Source: Myxococcales bacterium
Lineage (GTDB): Bacteria; Myxococcota_A; Polyangia; Haliangiales; Haliangiaceae
Direction of reading: 5' to 3'
Assembly (NCBI GenBank): GCA_016720595.1
Contig: JADKKI010000014.1
Coordinates: 1 to 64,000 of the forward strand
DNA length: 64,000 nucleotides
This document shows positions 38,443 to 48,452 of this stretch, piece after piece (within the stretch, counting starts at the first letter, position 1; each line of letters opens with the position of its first letter). The translations under genes and the position numbers were made by a program. The notes beneath the pieces were generated by a model. It was not told where the DNA came from. It did not search any database and saw only the letters and a list, made by a program, of their open reading frames with translations.

Positions 38443-40332
38443 AGGCGTTCTCGTCGCTGGCGCGGCACTGATCGTGCTCGGCGGCGGTGCCCTCGGGTAC
38501 GCGCTGACGCGCAAGGCAGTCGGCGGGATCACGCCCGAGCACACCTCCGCGATGGGCGCTGCGGTGTCTAACCTCGACGGCGACATCAAGGCCGCGCGGG
38601 CCTCCGTGGATCAACGCGCTGCCACCCTGGCGGAGGTCGCACCGGTCCGGGCGGCGGTCAGCGCGATGCGGCGACCGCGCCGACATGGCAGGGCGCGAGA
38701 TCGCGTTCAAGGTCTCTCCGTGGGCGAGGTGATCGAGCTCGGACAACTGCCGAAGCCCAAGGGCGCGTCGGTCGCTGCTCCTCGTGCTGCCCCAGGGTGG
38801 GATGCGCTCTTCCAAGAGCGGGGTGATCGGCAGCTCCGCCGAGCTGCAGGGCGATCAGCTGCTGGTCACGCAGACCGTCGAGGTGATCCCGGCCGACCCG
38901 GAAGCGGCAAAGAACCTGAACGGCTTCGTCACGGTCACGTCATCTCCTCGATCTCAAGCCCGCGATCGATCGCCTGGCGGCATCGGGGGTCCCGGGTTCA
39001 TTTCAGTTCGGCGGCAAGAGCCGTGCGTTCGGCACGCCGCTCGCCGGCGCGACCACGCAGGCGATGCCGATCCCATCCCAGCCCGGTGCCCAGCTCGTGG
39101 TCTCGGTGCCGCCGATGCGTGGCGGGATGCCCGTGCCGATCGCAGCGGGCGGCGGCGGCGCGGCGGGGCTCGGGTTGATCCTGCTCTTGATCGGCATGAT
39201 CGGCGGCAAGGACAAGACCGGCATGACCCAGGCGGGGATGGCGGTCTCCGGCAAGACGCAGCAGCCATACTCGACGCAGCTCTCGGGACCTCAGGGCGTG
39301 GCCAGCGGGACCCCCTCGTCGGTCGACATCATCTCGGGTCCGGCGCCCGTGGCAGGGACGATCGGTCCGGGCGCGGTGCTCGGCCGCTGGGAGATCATCC
39401 GGCGGCTCGGCTCGGGCGGCATGGCCGATGTCTATCTCGCACAGGCCCGCGGTGAGGCCGGCTTCCAGAAGCTGGTCGCGATCAAGATCATGCACAGCCA
39501 CCTCGCGCGGAACACGCGGGCCGTCGAGCACTTCCTCGACGAGGCCCGCCTCGCCGCGCGGGTCGTCCATCCCAACGTGGTGGCGATCCAGGATCTCGGC
39601 AAGATCGGGAACGACTACGTGATCGTCATGGACTACGTCGAGGGCGTGGATCTCGAGCGGCTGCTCGCGAATGCACGCATCGGCGGACGGATGGTGCCGG
39701 TCAACGTGGCGCTCGGGATCCTGTGCCGGATCTGCGATGGCCTCCACGCCGCACACAAGGCCACGCAGCCCGACGGCACGCCGATCGGGATCATCCATCG
39801 CGATGTGAAGAGCGCGAACGTCCTGGTCTCCAAGCAGGGCGGGGTGAAGGTCGTCGATTTCGGCATCGCGAAGGCCGCCACCCAGTCGCACATGACCGTG
39901 GCAGGTGAGACCAAGGGAACGCCGTCGATGATGGCTCCGGAGCAGCGTGTCGGTGAGGTGGTCGATGTGCGCGCCGACGTGTATTCGACCGGCGCCGTGG
40001 CGTTCGAGGTGCTCACCGGGCACGCGGTCAACCTCGATCTCGCGACGCTCGCCCACCTCGGCGTCGAGAACTGGCCGCACCTGCCATTGCCGTCGAGCCT
40101 GCGCCCCGATCTCCCCCACGAGCTCGACGAGATCGTGCTGCGCTCGATGTCGTTCGAGCGCGACCGGCGGCCCGCGGACTGTGCCGCATTCGAGACCACG
40201 CTCGAGGCCGTGATGAAGAACAACGGCCTCACGGCGAGCGACAAGGACATCGCGCGGTGGGTCGAGTCGGAGATGCAGATCCTCGCCGCCAGCGCGGGTG
40301 TCGAAGGCACCGCGGCGACCGCCCTGACCTGA
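38435..40332 (+). CDS. Ser/Thr kinase with N-terminal membrane-bound sensor region, frame-disrupted at 38.66-38.95 kb
   Basis: GTG 38435 is preceded by GGAGGC. The N-terminus has helix VLVAGAALIVLGGGALGYAL, then about 200 residues of probable extracytoplasmic sequence. A second helix PIAAGGGGAAGLGLILLLIG ends near 39205. The kinase domain follows at about 39385-40200: LGSGGMADVYLAQ, LVAIKIMHSHLAR, YVIVMDYVEGVDL, IIHRDVKSANVLV, VKVVDFGIAK, SMMAPEQRVGEVVD, DVYSTGAVAFEVL. This order (sensor first, kinase last) is reversed relative to the usual kinase-TM-sensor. Bases 38660-38950 require at least four single-base corrections to join the frames that read DMAGREIAFKVSP, GEVIELGQLPK and LPQGGMRSSKSG. 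The kinase part is intact and could also be read from ATG 39064 alone. Confidence 0.75.
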
Positions 40333-40390
40333 GTGACCCTGAGCGACCTCAGCGATTCGTACAAGTTGCGGGCGCGCGCGAATTTCTTCG

Positions 40391-40441
40391 GGTGGGTTGT
40401 CGATCCGGGCGGTGCCCGTTCGACCCAGGGCACAACCCACC
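40391..40441 (+). promoter_or_regulatory. Structured leader before the VOC gene
   Basis: ggtgggttgt (40391-40400) pairs perfectly with acaacccacc (40432-40441); inside, gtcga (40399-40403) can pair with tcgac (40420-40424), and cgggc (40406-40410) pairs with gcccg (40414-40418) around a three-base loop. The 3' arm ends exactly where the AGGAG ribosome site (40442-40446) of the VOC gene begins. It could be the terminator of the kinase gene or a translational control element. Confidence 0.55.
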
Positions 40442-40454
40442 AGGAGAGATGCAC

Positions 40455-41216
40455 ATGAGCTTCCCGAGCGGCCGATTTGTCTGGTTCGAGTACGTGTCCA
40501 AGGACCTGCCCAAGGCGCAGGGGTTCTTCGGCGAGCTGTTCAACTGGAAGACGCAGCAGAAGCCGGCGCCCGGGCTTCCGGGCGGCCAGTACACGATGAT
40601 CGCCGCGGGTGAGCACACGATCGGCGGCTATGTGCCGACGCCCGAGGGTGCGCCTGCGCATGCGAACTGGCTCGCGCACCTCCAGGTCGAGAGCGCGGCG
40701 ACCACGATCGCGACCATCAAGGTCGCCGGCGGCAAGGTCCTGATGGACGCGATGAAGATGGGCGACATGGGCACGTACGCCGTGGTCGCCGATCCCCTGG
40801 GTGGCGCGTTCGCGCTGTGGCAGCCCGCGAAGGCAGAGGCCGCCGAGTATCGTGGCGTCGCGGGGACGTTCTGCTGGAACGAGCTGTACACCGAGGACGT
40901 CGCGCGGTCGGTCTCGTTCTACGAGACGATCGGCGGCTTCAAGGACGCGCCGATGGAGATGGGTCCGATGGGCACCTATCACGTGCTGAACAGCTTCGAG
41001 AAGGGACGCGCGGGCATCATGAAGTCGCCGATGCCCGGCATCCCGCAGCACTGGATGCCGTACGTCCAGGTCGCCAGCGCCGATCAGACGCTGGAGAAGG
41101 CCAAGCGGCTCGGTGCGGACATCAAGGTGCCCGCGAACAGCGTGCCGGGCGTCGGTCGGCTCGGCGTCCTGCTCGATCCGCAAGGCGCCTCGATCGGCAT
41201 CCTGCAGCCGGAGTGA
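40455..41216 (+). CDS. Two-domain VOC (glyoxalase/bleomycin-resistance) family protein
   Basis: 253 residues made of two copies of the vicinal-oxygen-chelate fold. SGRFVWFEYVSKDLPKAQGFF with ELFNWKTQQ starts the first copy and GTFCWNELYTEDVARSVSFY the second; each ends in a 'DPxGAxxxxxQP' strand (ADPLGGAFALWQPA, LLDPQGASIGILQPE). VOC proteins use a metal to isomerise, epimerise or cleave C-C bonds, or just sequester small molecules. The conserved metal ligands are not all obvious here, so activity is uncertain. ATG 40455 is preferred to 40449 because AGGAG at 40442 is eight bases from the former and only two from the latter. A structured leader precedes it. Confidence 0.85.
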   Translation: MSFPSGRFVWFEYVSKDLPKAQGFFGELFNWKTQQKPAPGLPGGQYTMIAAGEHTIGGYVPTPEGAPAHANWLAHLQVESAATTIATIKVAGGKVLMDAMKMGDMGTYAVVADPLGGAFALWQPAKAEAAEYRGVAGTFCWNELYTEDVARSVSFYETIGGFKDAPMEMGPMGTYHVLNSFEKGRAGIMKSPMPGIPQHWMPYVQVASADQTLEKAKRLGADIKVPANSVPGVGRLGVLLDPQGASIGILQPE

Positions 41217-41261
41217 TCGCGGCGCGGCACGTCGAAGCTCTAAACCTCGACGACGTCGTGC

Positions 41262-42107
41262 TCAGAACCGCAGGCTCGCGCTGACGCCGCCACCCGTCGG
41301 GGTGGCCGTCGGCGTGACCTGCACGCCGTGCTCGCCGGTGTGCCGGTAGAACAGGATCGCCGCGCCGATCGCGGTGGCTCCGGCGAGGCCGAACGAGACC
41401 CAGGACAGCTTCTCGTAGCGGTTCCCTTCGTCGACCAGGTCCTGATAGGTCTTCTCGGTCTTGGGCGTGAAGGTCGGCGGCTGGCCGCCGAGGCCCGCGT
41501 ACAGATCGTTGACGTCGCTCTCCGCCGAGCTCGCGGCGTACGCGAGCACGCCGCCCACCGTGACGAACGCGATCGAGCTGGCCACGAGGACCCAGGCGCC
41601 CTTGTTACTGGACGCGAGGTGGGGCGCAGCGCTGCCGGCCCCGCTGCCGGCCCCGCTGCCGAGGGCCGTGACGGTGGCACTGCCTGCGCTCGAGCCCGAT
41701 CCCGAACCGACGGGCTCGGCACTACCGGCGCCACTGCCCTGGTGCTCCGCATCGGGATCGCCATGGCACGCGACGATCCGCTCGCGGGTCATCGACACGT
41801 ACGCCTCGGACGGGTGCGCCTCGCGTAGGTATCGGCCGTAGTAGATCAGCGCGAGCTCGCACTTGCCGGCGCGCTCGTTGGCGCTGCCGATCTTGTAGAA
41901 CAGGACCGGATCCCGCGTGATGTCGTACGCACCGCCGTAGTCCCTGGCTGCGTCGAGGAACCGCCCGTCCTTGATCGCGGCCTCCGCGGACTTGTAGAGG
42001 TCCTTGGCTCGCACGAGGTCCGGGGCCGGCTGGGCGCGCCCGGTCATCGGGAGGATCGCGCCTCCGACCAGAGCTCCGATCACGATACCCGCGGCGATCG
42101 CTCGCAT
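41262..42107 (-). CDS. Exported TPR-like protein with GSGSA linker and two membrane helices
   Basis: 281 residues. MRAIAAGIVIGALVGGAILPMT is a signal peptide. AKDLYKSAEAAIKDGRFLDA and DPVLFYKIGSANERAGKCEL with LIYYGRYLREA form a TPR pair of the kind often found in myxobacterial outer-envelope proteins. A low-complexity linker follows (SGAGSAEPVGSGSGSSAGSA). Two membrane segments (WVLVASSIAFVTVGGVLAYA; WVSFGLAGATAIGAAILFYR) flank a short loop, and the protein ends with strand-forming GGGVSASLRF. It resembles the products encoded next to the kinase genes at 29.3 and 30.2 kb. No enzymatic motif. Confidence 0.75.
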   Translation of the reverse strand: MRAIAAGIVIGALVGGAILPMTGRAQPAPDLVRAKDLYKSAEAAIKDGRFLDAARDYGGAYDITRDPVLFYKIGSANERAGKCELALIYYGRYLREAHPSEAYVSMTRERIVACHGDPDAEHQGSGAGSAEPVGSGSGSSAGSATVTALGSGAGSGAGSAAPHLASSNKGAWVLVASSIAFVTVGGVLAYAASSAESDVNDLYAGLGGQPPTFTPKTEKTYQDLVDEGNRYEKLSWVSFGLAGATAIGAAILFYRHTGEHGVQVTPTATPTGGGVSASLRF

Positions 42108-42169
42108 GACATGAGCGTACCGCAACGGACGCCCGGATCTCACCGATCTGCGCTATACCGACCGGCCTC

Positions 42170-44203
<2,034 letters not shown>

Positions 44204-44219
44204 GCTCCAGACGCGGCGC

Positions 44220-44259
44220 GGCCCTCGCGACGACCGTGCTGTCACGGCGCCCGAGGGCC
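44220..44259. terminator. Bidirectional terminator-like hairpin between fusA and the DUF2541-like gene
   Basis: ggccctcg (44220-44227) pairs with cgagggcc (44252-44259); inside it ccgtg (44234-44238) and cacgg (44243-44247) form a second stem with loop ctgt. It lies 17 bases after the fusA stop and ends 42 bases from the stop of the convergent gene. No U-tract follows, as is common in GC-rich genomes. Confidence 0.65.
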
Positions 44260-44301
44260 ACTCTCGGGGCAGGGCCCGAGGCTACGGTGCGTGGTCGCGG
44301 G

Positions 44302-45523
44302 CTACTTCGCCCAGACCTGCACCTTGGCGTTGCCGCCACCGGGCAGGTTCTTGTACTTGAACTCGATCCACTTGATGACGCGATCGTCACCGGGGAGATC
44401 GATCACGCGCGTCCGCGAGCCCTCGCGGAAGTCCTGCTTCACCTCGGGCCGGAACACCGGGCCGCGGGCGAACTTGATCTCCATGTCGAGCAGGGCGAGG
44501 TCAGAGTCGAGGACGACCACGGTGAGCCGGCGGAACTTGCCCTCCGCGCGGCTGACCTGGATCTTGTCCTTGTCGGGCCGGGAGCCGTTGACCGTGCGCT
44601 CGCCGAGCATCGACCAACCCTTCGAGTCCCAGCTGACGACCACGGGCTTGGGCGGAGCGTCGGTGCGAAAGCCCCAGACCTCGACCTTGGCGCGGCCGCC
44701 ACCGGCGAGGTTCTTGTACTTGAAGTCGATGTACTTGATGACGCGCTCGTCGCCCGGGAAGTCGATCACGCGGGTGCGCTGGTTCTCGCGGAAGTACTGC
44801 GAGACGGTCGGGTGCCACTCCGGCCCGCGTGCGAACTTGACCGAGAGGTCGATCATCTCGAGATCGGAGTCGCGGACGAGCACCGTGAGCTTCGAGAACT
44901 TGCCCTCGTAGCGGCCGACCTCGATGCGATCCTTGTCGACGTTGCCATTGACCTCACGCTCACCCAGCTTGGTCCAGCCCGTGGAGTCCCAGTTGAAGGC
45001 CACCGGCGGCTTGACCGGGGGCAGGGGGGCGCCGGCGCCGGTCTTGAAGCCCCAGACCTGAACCTTGGCGCGGCCACCGCCGCGGATGTTCTTGTACTTG
45101 AAGTCGATGAACTTGATCACGTTCTCCGACGGCGGGAGATCGATCACGCGGGTCCGCTGGTTCTCGCGGAACAGCTGGCTGACCTTCGGGTTGTATTCGG
45201 TCTTGTCGCCGAACACGATCTTGAAGTCGAGCATCTCGAGATCGCTGTCGAGGACGACCACGGTGAGCTTCGCGAACGTGCCCTCGTAGCGGCCAACGTT
45301 GAAGCGGTCCTTGTCGACGTTGCCGTTGACGGGCTGCTCGCCGAGCATCACCCACCCGCGCGAATCCCACACGGGGGCCGCGACGGGGGCCTGCGGCGTC
45401 ACGGGGGCAGGGGGTGGGCGGCGGCGGTGCCTGCCGGGTGTTCGGGCCGCCGGCGGGCTGCGCGAGGGCAGCTCCGGTGGCCGCGATCATGATCAACGCT
45501 ACGAGAGAGATCGTTCTGCGCAT
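44302..45523 (-). CDS. Exported protein of three tandem DUF2541-like repeats (one frameshift near 45410)
   Basis: MRRTISLVALIMIAATGAALAQ at ATG 45523 is a signal peptide. After a Pro/Ala linker there are three repeats of about 100-110 residues, starting WDSRGWVMLGEQPVNGNVDK, WDSTGWTKLGEREVNGNVDK and WDSKGWSMLGERTVNGS. Each ends in the pattern RTRVIDLPGDERVIKxI, then DFKYKNLxGGGRAKVxVWG. Each repeat is beta-rich and resembles the DUF2541/YaaX-like secreted domain. The signal and the repeats are in two frames joined at a run of G/C near 45405-45420 (gggggcagggggtggg), probably a homopolymer error. Without correction the protein would start at 45402 without a signal. Function unknown; repeat similarity is about 60-70 percent by eye. 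Confidence 0.75.
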
Positions 45524-45624
45524 GGGCGCCAAGCTAACACACGGTCGCATTGGTCCTCCTCCGTGAGGGGTGACTGGGCCTTCGATCGACCCGCGCCGAC
45601 CGACGAGGTTAACCGCGACGATAT

Positions 45625-46977
45625 TCAGAGTGGCGCAGGGGCGCCGATGCAGCCGGCGAGCAGCGGCGCTGGAGGGCCGTTGAGGTGACAGCTCACCGGG
45701 GCACATTGCCCCGTGGTCGCGGGGAACTCGAACTGGATCGGGTATGCCACGCCGTGGATCGACGCCTGGAAGTCGATGGCGAGCAGGCCGCCGATCGGCG
45801 GGATGGCCGTGAGTGTGGGGAAGCTCCCGCTCGGCGTGATCTTGAGGATGCACGCGTTGTCGATCTCCACCTTGAACGTGGCCGCGTCCACCACCAGCAT
45901 GTCCTCGAACCGCTGGGTCCGGTTCCGGATCTTCGCCGAGCTGCACTTCGCGGTGGCGGGCAGGCCGAGCTGTTGCCGCAGATCGAACGTGCCAGGCATC
46001 GTACAGATGTCGGCTCCGGTCCCGGCGCCATTGGGCATCGTGAGGAAGCCCGTGCACGAGATCACCGGGTACGTCGTGCCGATCTGGATCGAGGCCGAGA
46101 CATCCTTCGCGCACTCCCACGCCGCGGCGCCGGTGCCGCACACGGAGCTGCTGCACACGCCGCCATGCATGCAGTACTTGCTCGCCGTGCAGCTGGCGTC
46201 CATGCCCACGCCGTCGACGCAGGCCGGGCCACCGAGCAAGCAGGTGTTGTTGTCCGTCCCCGCCGGGGTCGGTGACGCGAAGGTGAGACACGACAGCTCG
46301 TCGCGCGTGGCGGTGCGCGTACCGAACCAGACGTCGTCGAGACACTCGGGCGGGCTCCCCGGTGCGGGCTCGTCGGCGAAGCCGTCGCAGTCGCGATCCC
46401 CCGGCGTGCCGATGAACGCCTCGGCGATCGTCGGATCCGGATAGGTGTTCTGTACGAACACGCAGCTGTCATCAGCGGTGGTGCGCGAGCTCGGGCCCCA
46501 CAGCTTGAGGGCGTTGTAGCCGTTGCGCTTGGCGATCGGATCGGAGCTCGCGTTGAGCCCCATCGAGTAGACCCGCACGCGCGCGTTGCCCATCTGCGGA
46601 TCGAACATCACCGCGGACGAGGTCGGCGTTCCGTCTTCGGCGTAGCCCACCGCGACCACCGCGCCGAACGTCTCGGTGCCCTCCCCGGGCCGGAACACGA
46701 AGCGAGCGGGGCCTGCGCCGAACTCGGCGACGTCATCGCCGTTGGCGGGATCACGATCCCAGCGCTTGGCGGAGAACCGCTGCCCTGTCGTGTTCGGCGC
46801 CGTCACGATCGCCGCGTCGGTGGGCGCGCCGAGGCCGATGAACAGCTTCACGGTGTGTGGCTGCGGCGTGTCCCGATCCGACGGGCCGTACACCACGATC
46901 TCCATGCCGCCGCTGTCACACGCCGCGATCGCGAGCGAGAGCCCGACGAAGCACGCGACGGCGGCTCTCGATCCCAT
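45625..46977 (-). CDS. Large Cys-rich lipoprotein, myxobacterial type
   Basis: 450 residues from ATG 46977 (MGSRAAVACFVGLSLAIAAC, lipobox Cys at 20). The mature chain has a beta-rich first half (HTVKLFIGLGAPTDAAIVTA; RFVFRPGEGTETFGAVVAVG). A metal-binding-like loop follows with PGDRDCDGFADEPAPGSPPEC, of the type 'DxDxDGxxDxxD' used for calcium in thrombospondin-3-like repeats. The second half has many Cys (CMHGGVCSSSVCGTG, DICTMPGTFDLRQQLGL). The layout 'Asp-rich/Cys-rich lipoprotein with a DGFAD-type loop' is common in myxobacterial secretomes, but I can name no function. It is divergent from the adenine methylase gene with 84 bases between. Confidence 0.75.
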   Translation of the reverse strand: MGSRAAVACFVGLSLAIAACDSGGMEIVVYGPSDRDTPQPHTVKLFIGLGAPTDAAIVTAPNTTGQRFSAKRWDRDPANGDDVAEFGAGPARFVFRPGEGTETFGAVVAVGYAEDGTPTSSAVMFDPQMGNARVRVYSMGLNASSDPIAKRNGYNALKLWGPSSRTTADDSCVFVQNTYPDPTIAEAFIGTPGDRDCDGFADEPAPGSPPECLDDVWFGTRTATRDELSCLTFASPTPAGTDNNTCLLGGPACVDGVGMDASCTASKYCMHGGVCSSSVCGTGAAAWECAKDVSASIQIGTTYPVISCTGFLTMPNGAGTGADICTMPGTFDLRQQLGLPATAKCSSAKIRNRTQRFEDMLVVDAATFKVEIDNACILKITPSGSFPTLTAIPPIGGLLAIDFQASIHGVAYPIQFEFPATTGQCAPVSCHLNGPPAPLLAGCIGAPAPL

Positions 46978-46985
46978 CGCACCAG

Positions 46986-46999
46986 GATAACTCGTTATC
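46986..46999. promoter_or_regulatory. Inverted repeat GATAAC-TC-GTTATC between divergent genes
   Basis: gataac (46986-46991) and gttatc (46994-46999) form a perfect 6+6 dyad with a 2-base spacer, nine bases upstream of the lipoprotein start and 62 bases upstream of the adenine-methylase start. It is AT-rich in a GC-rich context, so it stands out as a candidate operator. No regulator is encoded next to it. Confidence 0.4.
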
Positions 47000-47061
47000 G
47001 AAGTGACGTGGCCAGGGACTGAAAACTCGCCCGAAGATCCGCGCCCCTCGACGATCATTTC

Positions 47062-47943
47062 ATGGCTTCTCGTTCTGTCGCCGCGAGCCGGGTCGCTCGT
47101 CGCGCACCTGTCGTCACCCCGGACGTCGTCGCACATCCGGTCATCAAGTGGGTCGGCGGTAAGACCCGCCTCCTCCCCGAGCTACTCGCGCGCTTGCCCG
47201 AGAAGTTTGGCCACTACTTCGAACCGTTCGCCGGTGGAGCCGCGCTGTACTTCCGCATCGCGCCGCGACGCGCGGTGCTGTCGGACTCCAACGCAGATCT
47301 GATCGCGCTGTACACGGCGATCCAGAAGGACGTCGCGTCGGTGATCCGACGGCTCCAGCACCACCGGGATGCGCACGACGAGCGGCACTACTACGCCACG
47401 CGGGAGCGCTGGAACGAGAACCACGCCTCGTGGAGCAATGCGGACCGCGCCGCGACCTTCATCTATCTCAACAAGACCTGCTTCAACGGGCTGTGGCGCG
47501 TGAACCGGTCCGGTGACTTCAACGTCCCGATCGGGCGCTACACGGATCCGCCGATCTGCGTGCCCGACGCGCTGCGCGCGGCACACACGGTGCTCGCACG
47601 GACGGAGCTGCGCTGCGGCGACTACCAGGCGGCGGTGGTCGATGCCGGGCGCGGGGACTTCGTCTACTTCGATCCGCCGTACGATCCGGTGACGCCGACG
47701 GCGAACTTCACGAGCTACTCGGCAATCGGCTTTGGTGCCGACGATCAGCGTGAGCTCGCCGAGACCGCACGACGCCTGGTGGCGCGTGGCTGCCAGGTCA
47801 TGCTGTCGAACAGCGACACGCCGTTCATCCGATCGATCTACAAGGGCTTCACGATCGATCGCGTGAAGTGCGCACGCGCGATCAACTCGAACGCCGCCAA
47901 GCGAGGCGATGTCGACGAGGTCATCGTCATGGGCGGCTACTAA
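47062..47943 (+). CDS. Orphan D12-class DNA adenine-N6 methyltransferase (Dam-like)
   Basis: 293 residues. HPVIKWVGGKTRLLPELLARL with FEPFAGGAALYFRI is the Dam-type SAM-binding start (WxGGK, motif I FxPFxGG). ADRAATFIYLNKTCFNGLWR with SGDFNVPIG is the target region of D12-class enzymes, and DFVYFDPPYDPVTPTANFTS carries the catalytic DPPY. These order gamma-alpha-beta features and the 293-residue length match Dam/DpnM proteins, which methylate adenine in GATC. No restriction endonuclease gene is adjacent, so it is solitary and may have a regulatory or repair role. An N-terminal extension of about 25 residues (VARRAPVVTPDVVAH) precedes the usual start. Confidence 0.85.
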   Translation: MASRSVAASRVARRAPVVTPDVVAHPVIKWVGGKTRLLPELLARLPEKFGHYFEPFAGGAALYFRIAPRRAVLSDSNADLIALYTAIQKDVASVIRRLQHHRDAHDERHYYATRERWNENHASWSNADRAATFIYLNKTCFNGLWRVNRSGDFNVPIGRYTDPPICVPDALRAAHTVLARTELRCGDYQAAVVDAGRGDFVYFDPPYDPVTPTANFTSYSAIGFGADDQRELAETARRLVARGCQVMLSNSDTPFIRSIYKGFTIDRVKCARAINSNAAKRGDVDEVIVMGGY

Positions 47944-47976
47944 CCGCCGGTAGCGTGTCCGCGCGGGTCGCGGGTC

Positions 47977-48312
47977 TTACGCGAGCGCGCCGGCAGCGGC
48001 GTACTTCTGCGTGGTCGGGTCGTAGTCGATCAGCGTTCCGACCACACCAGCGGACTTCGCGATCCGCACGATGTCCTCGCGGTTGCCGCGAACCACCATG
48101 CGGGGCTCGGCACCTGCGAGATCCTGCGCGGCCACGAACTGGCGCGCGGTCACGACGTTCTTGAACGCCAGGAGGTACGTCTGATCGTTGCCCGCACGCG
48201 CCATCACCGGCACGCGGCCATCGCTGTCCTGGGTGGTCAGCTCACCTTCGTTCTGCACCAGCAGGACCCAGAGGCCTCCAAGGGCTGGCGCTTCAGTCAT
48301 CGTTTGCATCAT
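47977..48312 (-). CDS. Conserved small protein of unknown function
   Basis: About 111 residues, soluble. GGLWVLLVQNEGELTTQDSD then GRVPVMARAG, followed by NDQTYLLAFKNVVTARQFVA and a C-terminal DIVRIAKSAGVVGTLIDYDP. The 'TYLLAFKN...A.QF' and 'xIxxxAxxxGVxGxLIDYDP' pattern looks like a small alpha/beta domain of the SseB type, but I cannot assign it with confidence. The chosen start (48312) has CAGGAG 12-16 bases upstream; two further in-frame ATGs follow within five codons. Divergent from moaA across 140 bases. Confidence 0.6.
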   Translation of the reverse strand: MMQTMTEAPALGGLWVLLVQNEGELTTQDSDGRVPVMARAGNDQTYLLAFKNVVTARQFVAAQDLAGAEPRMVVRGNREDIVRIAKSAGVVGTLIDYDPTTQKYAAAGALA

Positions 48313-48417
48313 TCGGTCGAAAGACTCCTGCTCCTGAAACTCGGAGCGAGGGATAGATGCTGGATTTCCTTCGATCTGTCAAGGACGAGTTGTGTGACCA
48401 GATCGCGTCTTCCGTGT

Positions 48418-48431
48418 AACGGGATCCCGTT
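48418..48431. promoter_or_regulatory. Perfect 14-bp palindrome upstream of moaA
   Basis: aacgggatcccgtt, symmetric about the central GATC, lies 21 bases upstream of the moaA ATG and about 105 bases from the divergent gene. It could be a repressor operator overlapping the promoter or a hairpin in the leader. It includes a BamHI-type core and a GATC that an adenine methylase could modify. Confidence 0.45.
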
Positions 48432-48452
48432 CCTGACGTATGGTGTCACGCG

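Noticed and set aside
39633..41183. 516-codon minus-strand frame opposite the kinase and VOC genes
   Set aside because: No motifs, and it would cross two clear plus-strand genes.
44236..45492. Plus-strand 418-codon frame opposite the DUF2541-like gene
   Set aside because: Its internal repetition mirrors the three repeats on the other strand; no independent coding features.
48313..48452. Molybdenum-cofactor riboswitch before moaA
   Set aside because: The region shows one palindrome only; the multi-helix Moco motif could not be drawn.
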